A stretch of 64,000 nucleotides of DNA from Sphingomicrobium sp. (GCA_030447545.1 JAUJOV010000001.1:124001-188000); one strand, 5' to 3'. Shown: positions 1 through 8,151, numbered from the stretch's first letter. Notes: generated from the sequence alone by a model not told the origin. Numbers and translations are program-made.

Positions 1-90
1 GCGGGGTATTTGATTTAACGTGTTCTTTGTGGAGCATTGGCGGGATAGCCGTTCCGCTGATAGCCGTTCTCCGCCTTTCGCCGGCGCCTA

Positions 91-156
91 AATGTCTGCT
101 TTCCACCCAAAGCAGACAGAAGCCTAATGTCGCTTTCGACCCAATGCAGACATTAG
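91..156 (+). repeat. Family A hairpin repeat, two copies
   Basis: Two head-to-tail copies of the dispersed hairpin repeat (family A). The first is a perfect 10-bp inverted repeat, TGTCTGCTTT and AAAGCAGACA around a CCACCC loop. The second is degenerate on its left arm but keeps GCAGACATTAG on the right. The same element recurs near 0.5, 1.1, 1.7, 2.2, 2.8, 6.9, 11.6, 14.6, 46.3 and 47.1 kb. Confidence 0.85.
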
Positions 157-177
157 GCATCCCCCTAGGATGGTAGC

Positions 178-463
178 ATGACCATAGAGCAAGCTCCGCT
201 GGCCGAGGCGCTAACTCGTCTAAACGTGCCGGAGAACGTGCAGGGGCGTTCATCCGACGAACCTGTTGAGTGGGAAACCGCCTACGCGCTGTGCCACATT
301 CTGCGTTCGGCCCGCACGACTGAGGAGCAACTCATCCCGGCCATAATGACGGGCCACTTCTCAGCACGAAGCGACGGAGGCCTTGCATGAGGTGCGAGAG
401 GAACTCCGGCACATCCTCTACCACATCAGGAACGCGAGCTACTTCTCCGTAGTCGCGGAGTGA
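178..463 (+). pseudogene. Small hypothetical protein, probably frameshifted
   Basis: The ATG at 178 opens a 70-codon frame that stops at 388-390. Reading frame 2 across the same point continues with a natural-looking sequence, EATEALHEVREELRHILYHI and onward, to a TGA at 461-463. The second part has the charged, helical composition of a real C-terminus, so I read the locus as one protein of about 95 residues split by a one-base shift near 355-368. I recognise no domain or family. It lies between two family A repeats, and the stop codon touches the next one. The alternative is that only the 70-residue frame is used. Function is unknown. Confidence 0.4.
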
Positions 464-490
464 CTGCTTTCCACCCATTGCGGACATTGC
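461..490 (+). repeat. Family A hairpin repeat, degenerate single copy
   Basis: The sequence has TGACTGCTTTCCACCCATTG followed by CGGACATTGC. The right arm and loop match family A; the left arm has lost the TGTC start. It sits between the small hypothetical gene and the P-loop kinase gene. Confidence 0.7.
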
Positions 491-512
491 GAATACCCTA
501 CAACCTTAGCAG

Positions 513-1070
513 ATGATCGTTGAGCTGAACGGCCTCCCCGGAGTGGGGAAGTTCACCATCGCCCGTGTGCTGGCGGAGTCCTTGGGCGCGCGCTTGGTGG
601 ACAATCACACGATCTATAATCCTGCCTTCGCATCCACTTCGTTTCGATCCCCCGAGTTTTACGAGACAGTTTGTGCAGTGCGAACGATCACGTTCGGCAA
701 CCTGGAGAAGTTACCAGCGGGCGTTCCCCTTGTCCTGACGATCGCACCAGGCATGGACCTAGCTTGGGGACGGGACTGGCAGGCTGCGATAAAACAGCTC
801 GCCAAAAGGCGAGACGCTGCTCTGCTTGGTGTTCACCTACATTGCAGTAGACAAGAGAGGGTGCGTCGCATGAGCACGCCGTCACGGGCGCTATTGGGCA
901 AGTTGATTGACCCCAGCATGACCGACGACGAATTGCAGCGTCCCGTTCTTCTCGACCACTGTGACCGAGTTTTAGAACTAGACGTTACTGCGCTCGATGC
1001 CTCGGGAGCGGCTGATGAGATTCTGGACTGGTTGAATTGCCAGCCGGGAATGACTGCTCCCCACCCTTAG
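513..1070 (+). CDS. P-loop NTPase, small-molecule kinase-like
   Basis: A 185-residue soluble protein with a nucleotide-binding loop at residues 7-15 (GLPGVGKFT) right after the first beta strand (MIVELN). Size and layout resemble the shikimate-kinase or chloramphenicol-phosphotransferase type of small ATP-dependent kinases. The residue after the Walker A lysine is Phe, with Thr next, instead of the usual Ser/Thr; related uncharacterised kinases often carry a GKLT variant, so this may be normal for the subfamily. A DNHTIYNP segment follows the loop as a possible substrate-site region. The last residues (MTAPHP) and the TAG stop are encoded by a family A repeat, so the original C-terminus may have been altered by repeat insertion. 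Substrate unknown. Confidence 0.7.
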   Translation: MIVELNGLPGVGKFTIARVLAESLGARLVDNHTIYNPAFASTSFRSPEFYETVCAVRTITFGNLEKLPAGVPLVLTIAPGMDLAWGRDWQAAIKQLAKRRDAALLGVHLHCSRQERVRRMSTPSRALLGKLIDPSMTDDELQRPVLLDHCDRVLELDVTALDASGAADEILDWLNCQPGMTAPHP

Positions 1071-1080
1071 CGGGCATATG
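1049..1080 (+). repeat. Family A hairpin repeat overlapping a stop codon
   Basis: The sequence TGACTGCTCCCCACCC, then TTAGCGGGCATATG, is a diverged family A copy. It overlaps the last codons of the upstream kinase gene and supplies its stop codon. Confidence 0.6.
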
Positions 1081-1111
1081 CTGATGGAACCCAACCAGAT
1101 AAACTAACCGC

Positions 1112-1663
1112 ATGGTCATCCATACAGACCGGCTTGTGCTTAGAAGGTGGCGCGAGGAAGACATCGAGCCCCTATCGGTCATCAACTCCGATCCTTTGGT
1201 CATGAAGTGGCTCGGGAGCGGTCCCCTCGGTCGTGAAGAAACGGCCCGATACATCGAGACCAATGACAGCTTTTTCGATACGCACGGTTTCGGCACTTGG
1301 GCCGTGGAACTGAGAGCCGAACGCCGCCTGATCGGATTTAGCGGAGTGCGCCCCTTTGCAAGGCTAGGGCATCCGATGAGCCCATGTGTAGAAGCGGCAT
1401 GGAGGCAAACCAGGGAAGTGTGGGGGTCCGGGTACGCCACTGAGGCCGCAAGTGCGGCTATCGCGGATGCCTTTGAAAGGTGCAATGTTTCCGAAGTCCT
1501 CGCCTGGACTCCTGTGCTCAATGTCAGGTCACAAGCAATGATGCGACGACTCCAGATGAATCGGCGCATCGAGCGCGACTTTGACGCCCCGAGTTTGCCA
1601 GCTGATCATCCGCTTAGTCCCCATGTAGTGTTTGATCTGCGGGGGCCGCCGCCGAGCAGGTGA
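1112..1663 (+). CDS. GNAT-family N-acetyltransferase (RimJ/RimL type)
   Basis: A 183-residue protein that opens with the typical signature of RimL-type acetyltransferases, TDRLVLRRWREEDIEPL, followed by the NSDPLVMKWLG helix. The acetyl-CoA pyrophosphate loop is represented by the VWGSGYATEAASAAI stretch (residues about 108-122), where family members have a Q/R-x-x-G-x-G/A-like turn. Such enzymes transfer acetyl groups from acetyl-CoA to N-termini of ribosomal proteins or to small amines; the substrate cannot be told from sequence. It stands alone between repeats and is transcribed away from the next acetyltransferase gene. The frame is intact and there is no sign of truncation. Confidence 0.82.
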   Translation: MVIHTDRLVLRRWREEDIEPLSVINSDPLVMKWLGSGPLGREETARYIETNDSFFDTHGFGTWAVELRAERRLIGFSGVRPFARLGHPMSPCVEAAWRQTREVWGSGYATEAASAAIADAFERCNVSEVLAWTPVLNVRSQAMMRRLQMNRRIERDFDAPSLPADHPLSPHVVFDLRGPPPSR

Positions 1664-1695
1664 CGCCGGTTTCCACCCAATGCCAACATTTAGCC
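1661..1695 (+). repeat. Family A hairpin repeat, strongly degenerate
   Basis: The loop TTTCCACCCAATG is kept with ACATTTAG on the right, while the left arm is lost. It lies in the convergent gap between the two acetyltransferase genes and slightly overlaps both ends. Confidence 0.5.
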
Positions 1696-2154
1696 ATGGC
1701 AATTGTTGTCTCGCAGAATCCTGACGTGTGTGGCGGTGGCGAGCTGAACAGGATTGAAGCCAAGGCGCTCGTAGAAAGCGACCGCCTCGGTAGTGTACGT
1801 GCGGAGGCGCATCTCGTCGAACACGTCGCGAGCTTCTTTGAGCAGATGGCTCACAAGCGTCCTTGCAACTCCCCGTCGCCGGAATGGGTGTAAAACGTAC
1901 AGATGCCGGAGCCGAGCACGCCCAGGCGCGGGCTCGTACGGCTCCTGGTTCAACGCTGCAATGCCAACCAACTGCACTCCGACGAACGCACCAATGAGCT
2001 TCTCGCCGGAAGCCTCGAAGCGGTTTGTGCCCGCTGTCCAGTCATCAACGAGCCTCTCCAAGAACCGAAAGCCTTCTTGTGATGCTTCTTGCCGCAGGGC
2101 GGCCACGCCCGCGGCGTCTGGCGAGATTTGTTGAACGTCCACCGGCAGCAACAT
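1690..2154 (-). CDS. GNAT-family N-acetyltransferase
   Basis: I use the ATG at 2154, giving 154 residues, because the longer track ORF to 2460 runs back through a family A repeat (its MGGKRTLA translation) and an opposing gene. The fold is seen in LVGIAALNQEP (strand), LRHLYVLHPFRRRGVARTLV (residues about 85-104, containing the R-R-G-V-A acetyl-CoA loop) and AVAFYERLGF near the C-terminus. These are the hallmarks of stand-alone GNAT enzymes acting on amines or amino acids. Its first codons overlap the upstream region of the divergent lipoprotein gene. Substrate unknown. Confidence 0.8.
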   Translation of the reverse strand: MLLPVDVQQISPDAAGVAALRQEASQEGFRFLERLVDDWTAGTNRFEASGEKLIGAFVGVQLVGIAALNQEPYEPAPGRARLRHLYVLHPFRRRGVARTLVSHLLKEARDVFDEMRLRTYTTEAVAFYERLGFNPVQLATATHVRILRDNNCHG

Positions 2155-2176
2155 GCCGGGGCAACTACCATCGGCT

Positions 2177-2207
2177 AATGTCCGCTTTCCACCCATTGCG
2201 GACATTC
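2177..2207 (+). repeat. Family A hairpin repeat, near-consensus copy
   Basis: ATGTCCGC and GCGGACAT arms around a TTTCCACCCATT loop. It lies between the divergent acetyltransferase gene and the lipoprotein gene, in the likely shared promoter region. Confidence 0.85.
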
Positions 2208-2230
2208 GGATAAGTTGCGAGCTTGCTCTC

Positions 2231-2761
2231 TTGAGCCGCGTTTCAACAGCACTTGCTTCGGCAGCTTTGGTCGCCTTGGCCGCGTGCATGAGGGTACCGC
2301 CTGCAGGGTCTGAGGTCAGCCGTTGGCCCTCTGTGACTCTCGTGAAGAACCCGCCTCTACCGAACGTGACGGTGTCGCTGCCGCCGGGCTTCTCCGTCAG
2401 CGGCAGCGGGCATGGAACCGACAGCACAGTTGCACGGATCGTTGGGCCCGGTCTCATCATAAACGCAGATTACGGTCGGGCTGGAATGCAGACCTGCGGC
2501 AATCTCCCCGGGTGCCGCGAGGTCACGGCGACCGTAGATGGCAGGCCTGCGAGCTGGGTGCGCTTTCCGCAGCAAGGAACCGCCTTGAACCACAGTTTCT
2601 CGGAGCGGCTCGATTTCGCCGTGAAGCTGTGGCCATCACAGGACCCACGGCTAGGCCCGACTGCTGGGCTTATGTTGAGCGCCTTCTGTGCCGCTGCTGT
2701 CCAGTGTGACTTAGCGGAACATATCGCCCGGAGTGTCAAGTTCAGCGAGCCGCCGCGGTAG
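2231..2761 (+). CDS. Putative lipoprotein of unknown function
   Basis: The track ORF starts at 2153 but its first 25 residues translate a family A repeat, so I place the start at the in-frame TTG 2231. That gives about 176 residues opening with a signal peptide and lipobox (SAALVALAAC). The mature part has no domain I recognise; it contains a glycine-rich stretch, two internal cysteines about eight residues apart (MQTCGNLPGC) that could form a disulphide, and a C-terminal AFCAAAVQC segment. It is predicted to be anchored in the outer or inner membrane facing the periplasm. The start is uncertain; the internal ATG at 2288 would remove the signal peptide. Confidence 0.5.
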   Translation: MSRVSTALASAALVALAACMRVPPAGSEVSRWPSVTLVKNPPLPNVTVSLPPGFSVSGSGHGTDSTVARIVGPGLIINADYGRAGMQTCGNLPGCREVTATVDGRPASWVRFPQQGTALNHSFSERLDFAVKLWPSQDPRLGPTAGLMLSAFCAAAVQCDLAEHIARSVKFSEPPR

Positions 2762-2774
2762 CGCGCTTCTGCAG

Positions 2775-2914
2775 AATGTCCGCTTTCCACCCAAAGCAAA
2801 AATAAGCGGCTAATGTCTGCTTTCGACCCAAAGCAGACATAAGCTGAGTGTCCGCTTCGCACCCTTAGCGGACATAAGGCTAATGTGCGCTTTCCACCCA
2901 TTGCGGACATAGCC
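2775..2914 (+). repeat. Family A hairpin repeat array, four tandem copies
   Basis: Four head-to-tail copies about 35 bases apart. The arms vary together: GTCTGC pairs with GCAGAC in the second copy and GTCCGC with GCGGAC in the third, so pairing is kept while bases change. The first copy has a damaged right arm (AAGCAAAAATAAG). The spacers are only short linkers such as AGGCTA, so this is not a CRISPR array. Nothing else is visible between 2762 and 3038. Confidence 0.88.
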
Positions 2915-3038
2915 ATCGCGGAAGCCTCGGGTCAGGCAACCATCGTCACGGCTCGTCATGCGCTCGGCTTCGCGGAACGACCTCACCGCCCTTGTGGAAG
3001 TTGAGCGCTCAGCAGTGGAGCAGACTTCGTCGCGGGTC

Positions 3039-4688
3039 CTATTTCGTTGCCTGCTCCAGCAAAGTCCGGGCCATTCGCTGGTTCGGATCGAGCTTGATTG
3101 CCCGCTCCGCGGCGGATTTGGCGATATCCTTGCGGCCGGTCTCAAGAGCAACGTAGGCAAGCACGAGCCACGCATCGACCGAGTCCGGAACTGCTTCGGC
3201 GACGGCTTGAGCGGCCGGCACTGCCTCGTCCCGATGGCCCTTGTGGAACACCATCTCGGCCGCGCGGGGGAGAGCGAGCTTCCGGTTGGCATAGCGGTTG
3301 GCCGGTACGGTGATGTAGGACTGCACGAAAGCACGCGCACCCGCCAGGCCGCCTTCCCTCGCGGCCTGCTGAAGCCGGTCCTCGAGTGGGCGGCCATCGG
3401 CATATGTGAGAGCCGCCTCAAGCGCCGGATCGCGGCCCGCCGCATAGTCGGCAAATTGAAGGGGGGTGTGCACGTCGACCCAGGTCCAAGGGTCGAAGTT
3501 CTGCCCCTCCTGCCAATAGACGATGGACGTGCGGATCGCGATTCCGCTGTTCGGCATTATGCTTCGGTAGGCATCGCCGTAGCTGGTCGGCGAGGAACTC
3601 GCTGGCTCGCCAATGAAGATTGCATCGGTCAACCGATCGAGATCGTCGAGGATGAACTGACTGGCTGAAAAGGTGCCGCGCGCCGTCAGAACGAACAATC
3701 GCGTGTCGTCGTCCTCCGCCTTGATCAGTTGCCTGACCAGTTTGGTACGCAGGTTGCCATTGCCGCCGAAGTTCAGCCGCAGGTCGAGAATGATGGCGCG
3801 TGCCTTGATTGCTTCTGCGCGCTCCCGGATCTTGGTCGCGAAATCACCGATTGACTGTCCGTCGATGTTGGCAACCATGTTCAACTGCGCGTAGATCGCT
3901 CGCTGTTTCGGAAGCTCGATGAGGCGGTGGTAGTCCAGCGGTGCCTGCAGCCAAACCGGCGTCGGGCCGTTGGTGGCGTCGACCCAGCCTTCGGGCGTGA
4001 TCAGCGAAATGTCCGTGTCCGGCGGCCATAGAGGGTCAACTTCGCCGGCCTGCAGCTGCACGGTCCGTCGGCGCCCCCCCTGCTCCAGCGTCAACGTCGC
4101 ACGGTCGCGGCGGCCCGACATGCGAAGCGCGTGCAATATGTCCGGCATAGACAGGTAGAGCGGCGCGAGGACCAGGTCCGCCATCGGATTGTCGCGGGAG
4201 ATGATCGCGGCCACGCGCTTGATAGCTTCGTCGATCGGAACGCCGCCGATCGCCACCACGCGCGCACCGATCAGCGACGCCTGGGCCGGCTTTGCGGCAC
4301 GAATGAACAGCCCGTCGTCGAAGGCGTAGAGCTTGATCGGCAACGACGGGAACTGGAATTTGGCGTCCTTGCGCGGATCGACGCGGGTGTGGCCGTCGCC
4401 AACCAGAGCAGCGATGCGCATCATGCCGACGATGATCTCGTCGCGCTCGAGGGTCGGTATGCGCGCGTGGAGATCGGCTACGGCGGCGTCGAAGGTCTGG
4501 CGATCGACGGTGTGGTAGAGGTTCGCATGGCGGCGCTTCATGTCCGCTACCATGAACGCCAGATCCTCACGCCATTGCTCGGCGGTGAGCTGCTGGGGCG
4601 GCGGCGCTGCAGCTGCAGCTGCAGCGGCGACTTGCGCGGACGCCAGGCACAAGGCGAGCGTCACGGCCCGGAAAAGCCGAGTGAACAT
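3039..4688 (-). CDS. S41-type peptidase with C-terminal TPR, secreted
   Basis: A 549-residue protein with a cleavable signal peptide (LFRAVTLALCLASAQVAA) followed by an Ala/Pro linker encoded by CTGCAG repeats. The body has the layout of S41 tail-specific peptidases: an N-terminal helical part with GDGHTRV (about residue 95), a strand with LDLRLNFGGNG (about 300-310, the conserved D-x-R-x-N-x-G-G motif), and TFSASQF (about 340), which carries the likely catalytic serine. The last 90 residues look like a tetratricopeptide pair (YVALETGRKDIAKSAAERAI). It should act in the periplasm on protein substrates. It lies just downstream of the decayed BlaI/BlaR1-like pair and could have been part of that operon. 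Confidence 0.75.
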   Translation of the reverse strand: MFTRLFRAVTLALCLASAQVAAAAAAAAPPPQQLTAEQWREDLAFMVADMKRRHANLYHTVDRQTFDAAVADLHARIPTLERDEIIVGMMRIAALVGDGHTRVDPRKDAKFQFPSLPIKLYAFDDGLFIRAAKPAQASLIGARVVAIGGVPIDEAIKRVAAIISRDNPMADLVLAPLYLSMPDILHALRMSGRRDRATLTLEQGGRRRTVQLQAGEVDPLWPPDTDISLITPEGWVDATNGPTPVWLQAPLDYHRLIELPKQRAIYAQLNMVANIDGQSIGDFATKIRERAEAIKARAIILDLRLNFGGNGNLRTKLVRQLIKAEDDDTRLFVLTARGTFSASQFILDDLDRLTDAIFIGEPASSSPTSYGDAYRSIMPNSGIAIRTSIVYWQEGQNFDPWTWVDVHTPLQFADYAAGRDPALEAALTYADGRPLEDRLQQAAREGGLAGARAFVQSYITVPANRYANRKLALPRAAEMVFHKGHRDEAVPAAQAVAEAVPDSVDAWLVLAYVALETGRKDIAKSAAERAIKLDPNQRMARTLLEQATK

Positions 4689-4736
4689 TTTTTCAAACTC
4701 CTGGTTGAGTTGGTTAGGCGGCGGTGGGCGCGAGCC

Positions 4737-6268
4737 TCATCCGCTGACGCGCCTCATTATTCGTTCGGCGTCTTCGACCTGGCCGAGCGCCCAAGCGACT
4801 TTCGAGCGAACTGCCGGGTCGGCGTCCGCTCGCGCCGCTTCAAGCGCGGGGCGGGTCTCGGGAAGCTGGAGATCACCGAGCGCGTGAGCGGCAGCGATGC
4901 GAACCTCCGGGTCGCGGTCGGTCAGCAAGTCCGCAATCCGGCGCGCGTCGGCGATGCTTTCGAATTCCGCCAGAGCCCGGGCAGCCTGCGCCCGCACCCT
5001 TGGCGCCGGGTCTCCGAGCAATGGCCGCAAGCTTGCGCCTGCGTCGGCGCCGGGCGGGGGTCGCATCTCCGACAGGCCCCAGATCGCGATTGCGCGAACG
5101 TCGGCATCGTCGTCGGCCAGAGCGCGGACAAGCGGCGCACTGGCGGCGGGCTAGTTGAAGGTTGTGTCCCCGGCAACCCGCCGAGCATCCCAGCTGCGCA
5201 GGTGGATTGCCCGCCCGAGTGTGCGCGCCTGCGGAGTACCAAGCTGCTCGAGTCGGCTTGCCGCTTTCTCCCCTGCCGCAGGAGCGATGGCCGCGGCAAC
5301 TGAGGTGCTTGCTGCCGGAGTTGCCGCCGCGAGCACGCCGTTGAGCGATGCCGCGAGCACCAGGCTTACCGCCGCCCATCCAAAGCGCACGCCCTGGCGC
5401 TGACGGTTGGAATCGAGGACGTGGCTGATGCGCTGTGACAGCGAGGAGCGGCTCGGCGCGACACCATTCGCCGCCAGCAGCGATGAGCGCTGGGCGTGGC
5501 GGACGGAATGGAGCAGCAGGTCCGCATAGTCCGACCTCGGCACGTTGGTACGAAGAACCGCATCGTCGGCCGCTTCCTCAGCAAGCTGGTGCGACCGGCG
5601 CACAAGCAGCCAGACGAGCGGGTTGAACCAGAAGAGCGCCAGCGCGACGCGACCGAGGATGAGTCGGAGCCAGTCGAAACGGACGACGTGAGCAAGCTCG
5701 TGGGCGATGATTGATTCGGCCTGGTCGACGGCCTTGGCGGCGGTGGAATCGATGATGATGGTCGGGCGCAGCAGCCCCCAGCTGACCGGGGAGTCGAGTT
5801 CATCGCTGACGAGGAGCGCGGTACCGTTCTTGCAGCCCACCCTGCGCTGCGCCGCGACGAGTGCCGAAAGCCAGCGGGGGTCCGCGAGAAGCTCCGCTCG
5901 CGCGCGGATTTGCCGCAGCCGGATGAGCGCCGCGGCGAGCCCTACGAGCAGCATCAGCGCGACAAGGCCGTAGGCAAGCATCACACCGCCGGACCAGTCG
6001 AAGACAGCCGTCGCAGGCGCCGAGTCTTGCGTCACAACAGACGGTGAGACAGCGGCCGGAAGAACGGCGGGAACGGCTTGAGCCGCGGTCGACACCGCTT
6101 GCGGTGTTGCGACGCTGAGGTTCGGCAACAGCACTGCAAAGACCGGAAGCAGAAGCATTGCGAGGACGCCGAGGGCATAGCGATGAGAGATTGCCGCTGA
6201 AAGGGCGGTACAGTAATGACGATCGTAGCAAGTGCCGAGCCGGCGCACAGCGTCGACTTCCACGCCAT
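4737..6268 (-). pseudogene. M56 (BlaR1-type) metallopeptidase fused to HEAT repeats, broken
   Basis: One gene read in three pieces. MAWKSTLCAGSALATIV begins at 6268, then a one-base shift near 6210 moves into the long frame (SHRYALGVLAMLLLPVF), which holds several membrane helices and the zinc motif HELAH of M56 peptidases. That frame meets an in-frame TAG at 5151-5153 and continues in the same frame as HEAT-type helical repeats (PRVRAQAARALAEF, PEVRIAAAHALGDL, PAVRSKVAWALGQV) to 4737. BlaR1/MecR1 family proteins sit in the inner membrane, sense cell-wall damage or beta-lactams and cleave a BlaI-type repressor. A single C-to-T change (CAG to TAG) would explain the stop. With the shift and the ruined blaI upstream, it is probably non-functional. 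Confidence 0.7.
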
Positions 6269-6312
6269 CTCAACAAGTACTGACGGTCATTGACCGCTCT
6301 GCGCGCCTTATA

Positions 6313-6646
6313 TCACTCCGCCTGCTGTTCGAGTTCTCCGGCGGATGCTTTCGCTCATCCCGATGAGTTGCCGCTGCGCTGGCGGCGAGCCACCGAAGAA
6401 AGTCTGGATGAACTGGCGAACCGCATTTCCATGGTACAGGTGATCGGGAACAAAGGCGCAGATATATTCGTCTATCGCGCATGGTATTGACGAAAACCTT
6501 CTTCTCCGGGGCCGCGACAGTTACGATCCGAACGGTCAGTTTGCTCGGCGCGATCTTCCATTGATTCGTGTCTACGCTGTCAAGTCACCGCGGCTATAGA
6601 GCGTATCGAACACCTGGCGTTCGCGCGGCGGCAACTTGTCGATCAC
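6313..6646 (-). pseudogene. Degraded BlaI-family repressor
   Basis: The piece from GTG 6646 reads VIDKLPPRERQVFDTLYSRG, the typical start of BlaI/MecI-type winged-helix repressors, and stops at a TAG after LTA. Another frame then gives LTVRIVTVAAPEKKVFVN, where family members have a TVR-x-x-L-x-R-L-E-K-K-G recognition helix region. A third gives EYICAFVPDHLYHGNAVRQF and QTFFGGSPPA, matching the dimerisation part, and the last residues ELEQQAE end at 6313. At least three frame changes and one stop are needed, so it cannot encode a repressor. It lies 44 bases upstream of the M56 gene, the normal blaI-blaR1 order. It was not in the ORF track as a gene. Confidence 0.6.
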
Positions 6647-6881
6647 TGGCGAGTCTCCTGCAACTGCTGTTGCATGCAACATTTGTTGCAACCATGCAAG
6701 CGACTTCTTGGTTGTCACTCGGTCGGCGATTTTCCGACAAGTGGAAGCCTTCTCCGACGATGGCTACAAGGTTCACTTCATCATCTAGGCAGCGCGTCAC
6801 AAAGGGCTTCAGCTTCGTCTGTCAGACACCGGGGAATGAAGCACGATGACAGGAGCAAGCACGCCTCAGTGTTAGCCATCG
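6647..6881. other. Region with no clear gene; palindromic hexamers
   Basis: Upstream of the BlaI relic I see a perfect 12-bp palindrome GTTGCATGCAAC (6669-6680) followed by two further half-sites (GTTGCA, TGCAAG). A short plus-strand frame ending at a TAG near 6790 (RQVEAFSDDGYKVHFII) looks protein-like but has no start and no known family. The palindrome could be a leftover operator; this is inference. Confidence 0.3.
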
Positions 6882-6946
6882 CAATCTCCGCTTTCCACCC
6901 ATTCCGGACATAGCCGAATGTCTGTTTTCGACCCGAAACGGAGTTA
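6882..6946 (+). repeat. Family A hairpin repeat, two copies
   Basis: AATCTCCGCTTTCCACCCATT with CCGGACATAGCC, then GAATGTCTGTTTTCGACCCG with AAACGGAG. Both copies have imperfect arms. Confidence 0.75.
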
Positions 6947-6985
6947 CTCTGGCGATGATCAGAGACTGAAAGTCTCAGGCTGAGG

Positions 6986-7110
6986 CTACTTGCGAGTAAG
7001 TTCCGCTAGGAGAACATCCACGTCTGCCTCAGTGGTGCGGAAGCTGGTCACCCCGGCCCGTATCACCTCTGTGTGCTCAAATTGCGAAACGGATATCCAA
7101 CACGTCCAGC
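6986..7110 (-). pseudogene. C-terminal stump of a PLP-dependent decarboxylase or aminotransferase (tentative)
   Basis: The last 40 residues of a minus-strand frame read HTEVIRAGVTSFRTTEADVD and then VLLAELTRK. This resembles the C-terminal strand and helix of PLP-dependent decarboxylases and aminotransferases of fold type I. Nothing recognisable precedes it: the upstream sequence belongs to the PadR-associated membrane gene. I take it as a truncated remnant; the family assignment is weak. Confidence 0.3.
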
Positions 7111-7139
7111 TGACTGCACACGCGCGAGCACAGCCGATA

Positions 7140-7708
7140 TTACAGCCGGTGCCGTAGTATATCGAGAAGGCGCGTCGTTGCTGCACAAGCAGCAGTGACG
7201 AAAACTGCGCCAAAGCCTCCATAAAGCAGAAGGCCCAGCCTGCTCTCCAGCGATGGAGCGGGGTCCATAAGCCAGCTTCTCGCTGAGACGAATGCTACGG
7301 CAATCGCAAAGAAGATTACCCCGCATGCAGCGCCTGCCCTAACTCCGCCCTTGAGCGCGCCCATCAGCCCACCCGGGCTATGAAATGCCTTCGGCCCCAC
7401 CGCGACCAGAACCCCGGCCACAACCGGCCAGATCCACGGCCACTTCTGGCTGTTCGGAATGCAGCATGAAGAGCGTAGAACGCCCCTGCCGCCAATCCGG
7501 CCGCGACCTCGGGTGTTCTGGCAATTGAAGTCGCTCGTTCGCTAACCGCTGCCCACGAGCAGCCAAGTGCGAAGGCAAAGGCAGCCCGGGTTCCTTCGAT
7601 GTGAGAAACTTCTGCTGACATTGCCCGCACCCAGTCGCCTCGCTCGTCCGGCATGATGCGCTCCGCGTACCGTAACAAGGTCATCGCAAGGCGTGCTGCC
7701 AACGTCAT
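7140..7708 (-). pseudogene. PadR-associated membrane protein, frameshifted
   Basis: The N-terminal part from ATG 7708 (MTLAARLAMTLLRYAERIMP, DERGDWVRAMSAEV) resembles small membrane proteins encoded next to PadR regulators. After AGAFYALHAAFR the frame slips; another frame gives SQKWPWIWPVVAGVLVAVGP followed by two strong hydrophobic helices (AGAACGVIFFAIAVAFVSA and LLLYGGFGAVFVTAACAA) to the stop at 7140. One base near 7450 would join them into a protein of about 190 residues with three or four membrane helices. The start overlaps the padR stop as ATGA, so both are translated from one mRNA. Function unknown; related loci often encode envelope or multidrug-stress functions. Confidence 0.55.
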
Positions 7709-8022
7709 GCCGTCCTGGCTCTAGCTGCACGACTTTGAATGAGTTGGCGCTCGTAATCTGCAGTCACGCTTGCGGCCAGTCGCCTCCCTTCACTTGTCAG
7801 GCGGTAGGCATGTCGTGGTGGGCGGCCAACAACCTCGGCAGGACGCCACTCAGACTGTAGGAACCCTTGGTCGTGCAGCCGCATCAGCAGTGGGTAGAGC
7901 GTGCCGGACTTTACTCCAGTAAGCTTGCAGAGCTCATAGCCATAGCGCCACCCGCGAGGAGCCGCGCTGAGTGCCGCCAGAACCGCGTGGGCCTGAGGTG
8001 AACTGTTGGGCTTTCGTGGCAC
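7705..8022 (-). CDS. PadR-family transcriptional regulator
   Basis: A 105-residue winged-helix protein with the PadR pattern: HAVLAALSAAPRGWRYGYEL (first helices), TGVKSGTLYPLLMRLHDQGF (recognition helix and start of the wing) and PPRHAYRLTSEGRRLAA (wing and C-terminal helix). PadR proteins are dimeric repressors that usually act on their own promoter and a neighbouring membrane or efflux gene. It is the first gene of an operon with the membrane protein at 7140-7708 (4-base ATGA overlap) and is divergent from the serine hydrolase gene, with an inverted repeat in between. Confidence 0.85.
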   Translation of the reverse strand: MPRKPNSSPQAHAVLAALSAAPRGWRYGYELCKLTGVKSGTLYPLLMRLHDQGFLQSEWRPAEVVGRPPRHAYRLTSEGRRLAASVTADYERQLIQSRAARARTA

Positions 8023-8081
8023 ACGTATGACTTAGCATCGGGAATCTTGAGAGGCGAGCCCCGGCCGTGCGGGTGGGGAAG

Positions 8082-8104
8082 CTCGATCTTGACTATTGAT
8101 CGAG
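8082..8104. promoter_or_regulatory. Candidate PadR operator (inverted repeat)
   Basis: CTCGATC and GATCGAG form a perfect 7-bp inverted repeat separated by nine bases (TTGACTATT) in the 129-base gap between padR and the divergent serine hydrolase gene. The position and dyad fit a repressor operator serving both promoters. Assignment to PadR is inference from location. Confidence 0.4.
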
Positions 8105-8151
8105 ATATATAGAGTTTATGCGCTACCCTGGCGCAGTGAAAGGCTCAGAAG

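Noticed and set aside
2775-2914. Possible CRISPR array (regular 35-base period)
   Set aside because: The repeats themselves are the hairpins and vary between copies; there are no unique spacers of constant length and no cas genes nearby.
2470-2916. ORFs containing MSAMGGKRTLA-like peptides
   Set aside because: These peptides are translations of family A repeats and recur wherever the repeat lies; not evidence of a protein family.
5151-5153. Stop codon readthrough or recoding of TAG
   Set aside because: No SECIS-like or readthrough context is visible and other lesions exist in the same gene; mutation or sequence error is simpler.
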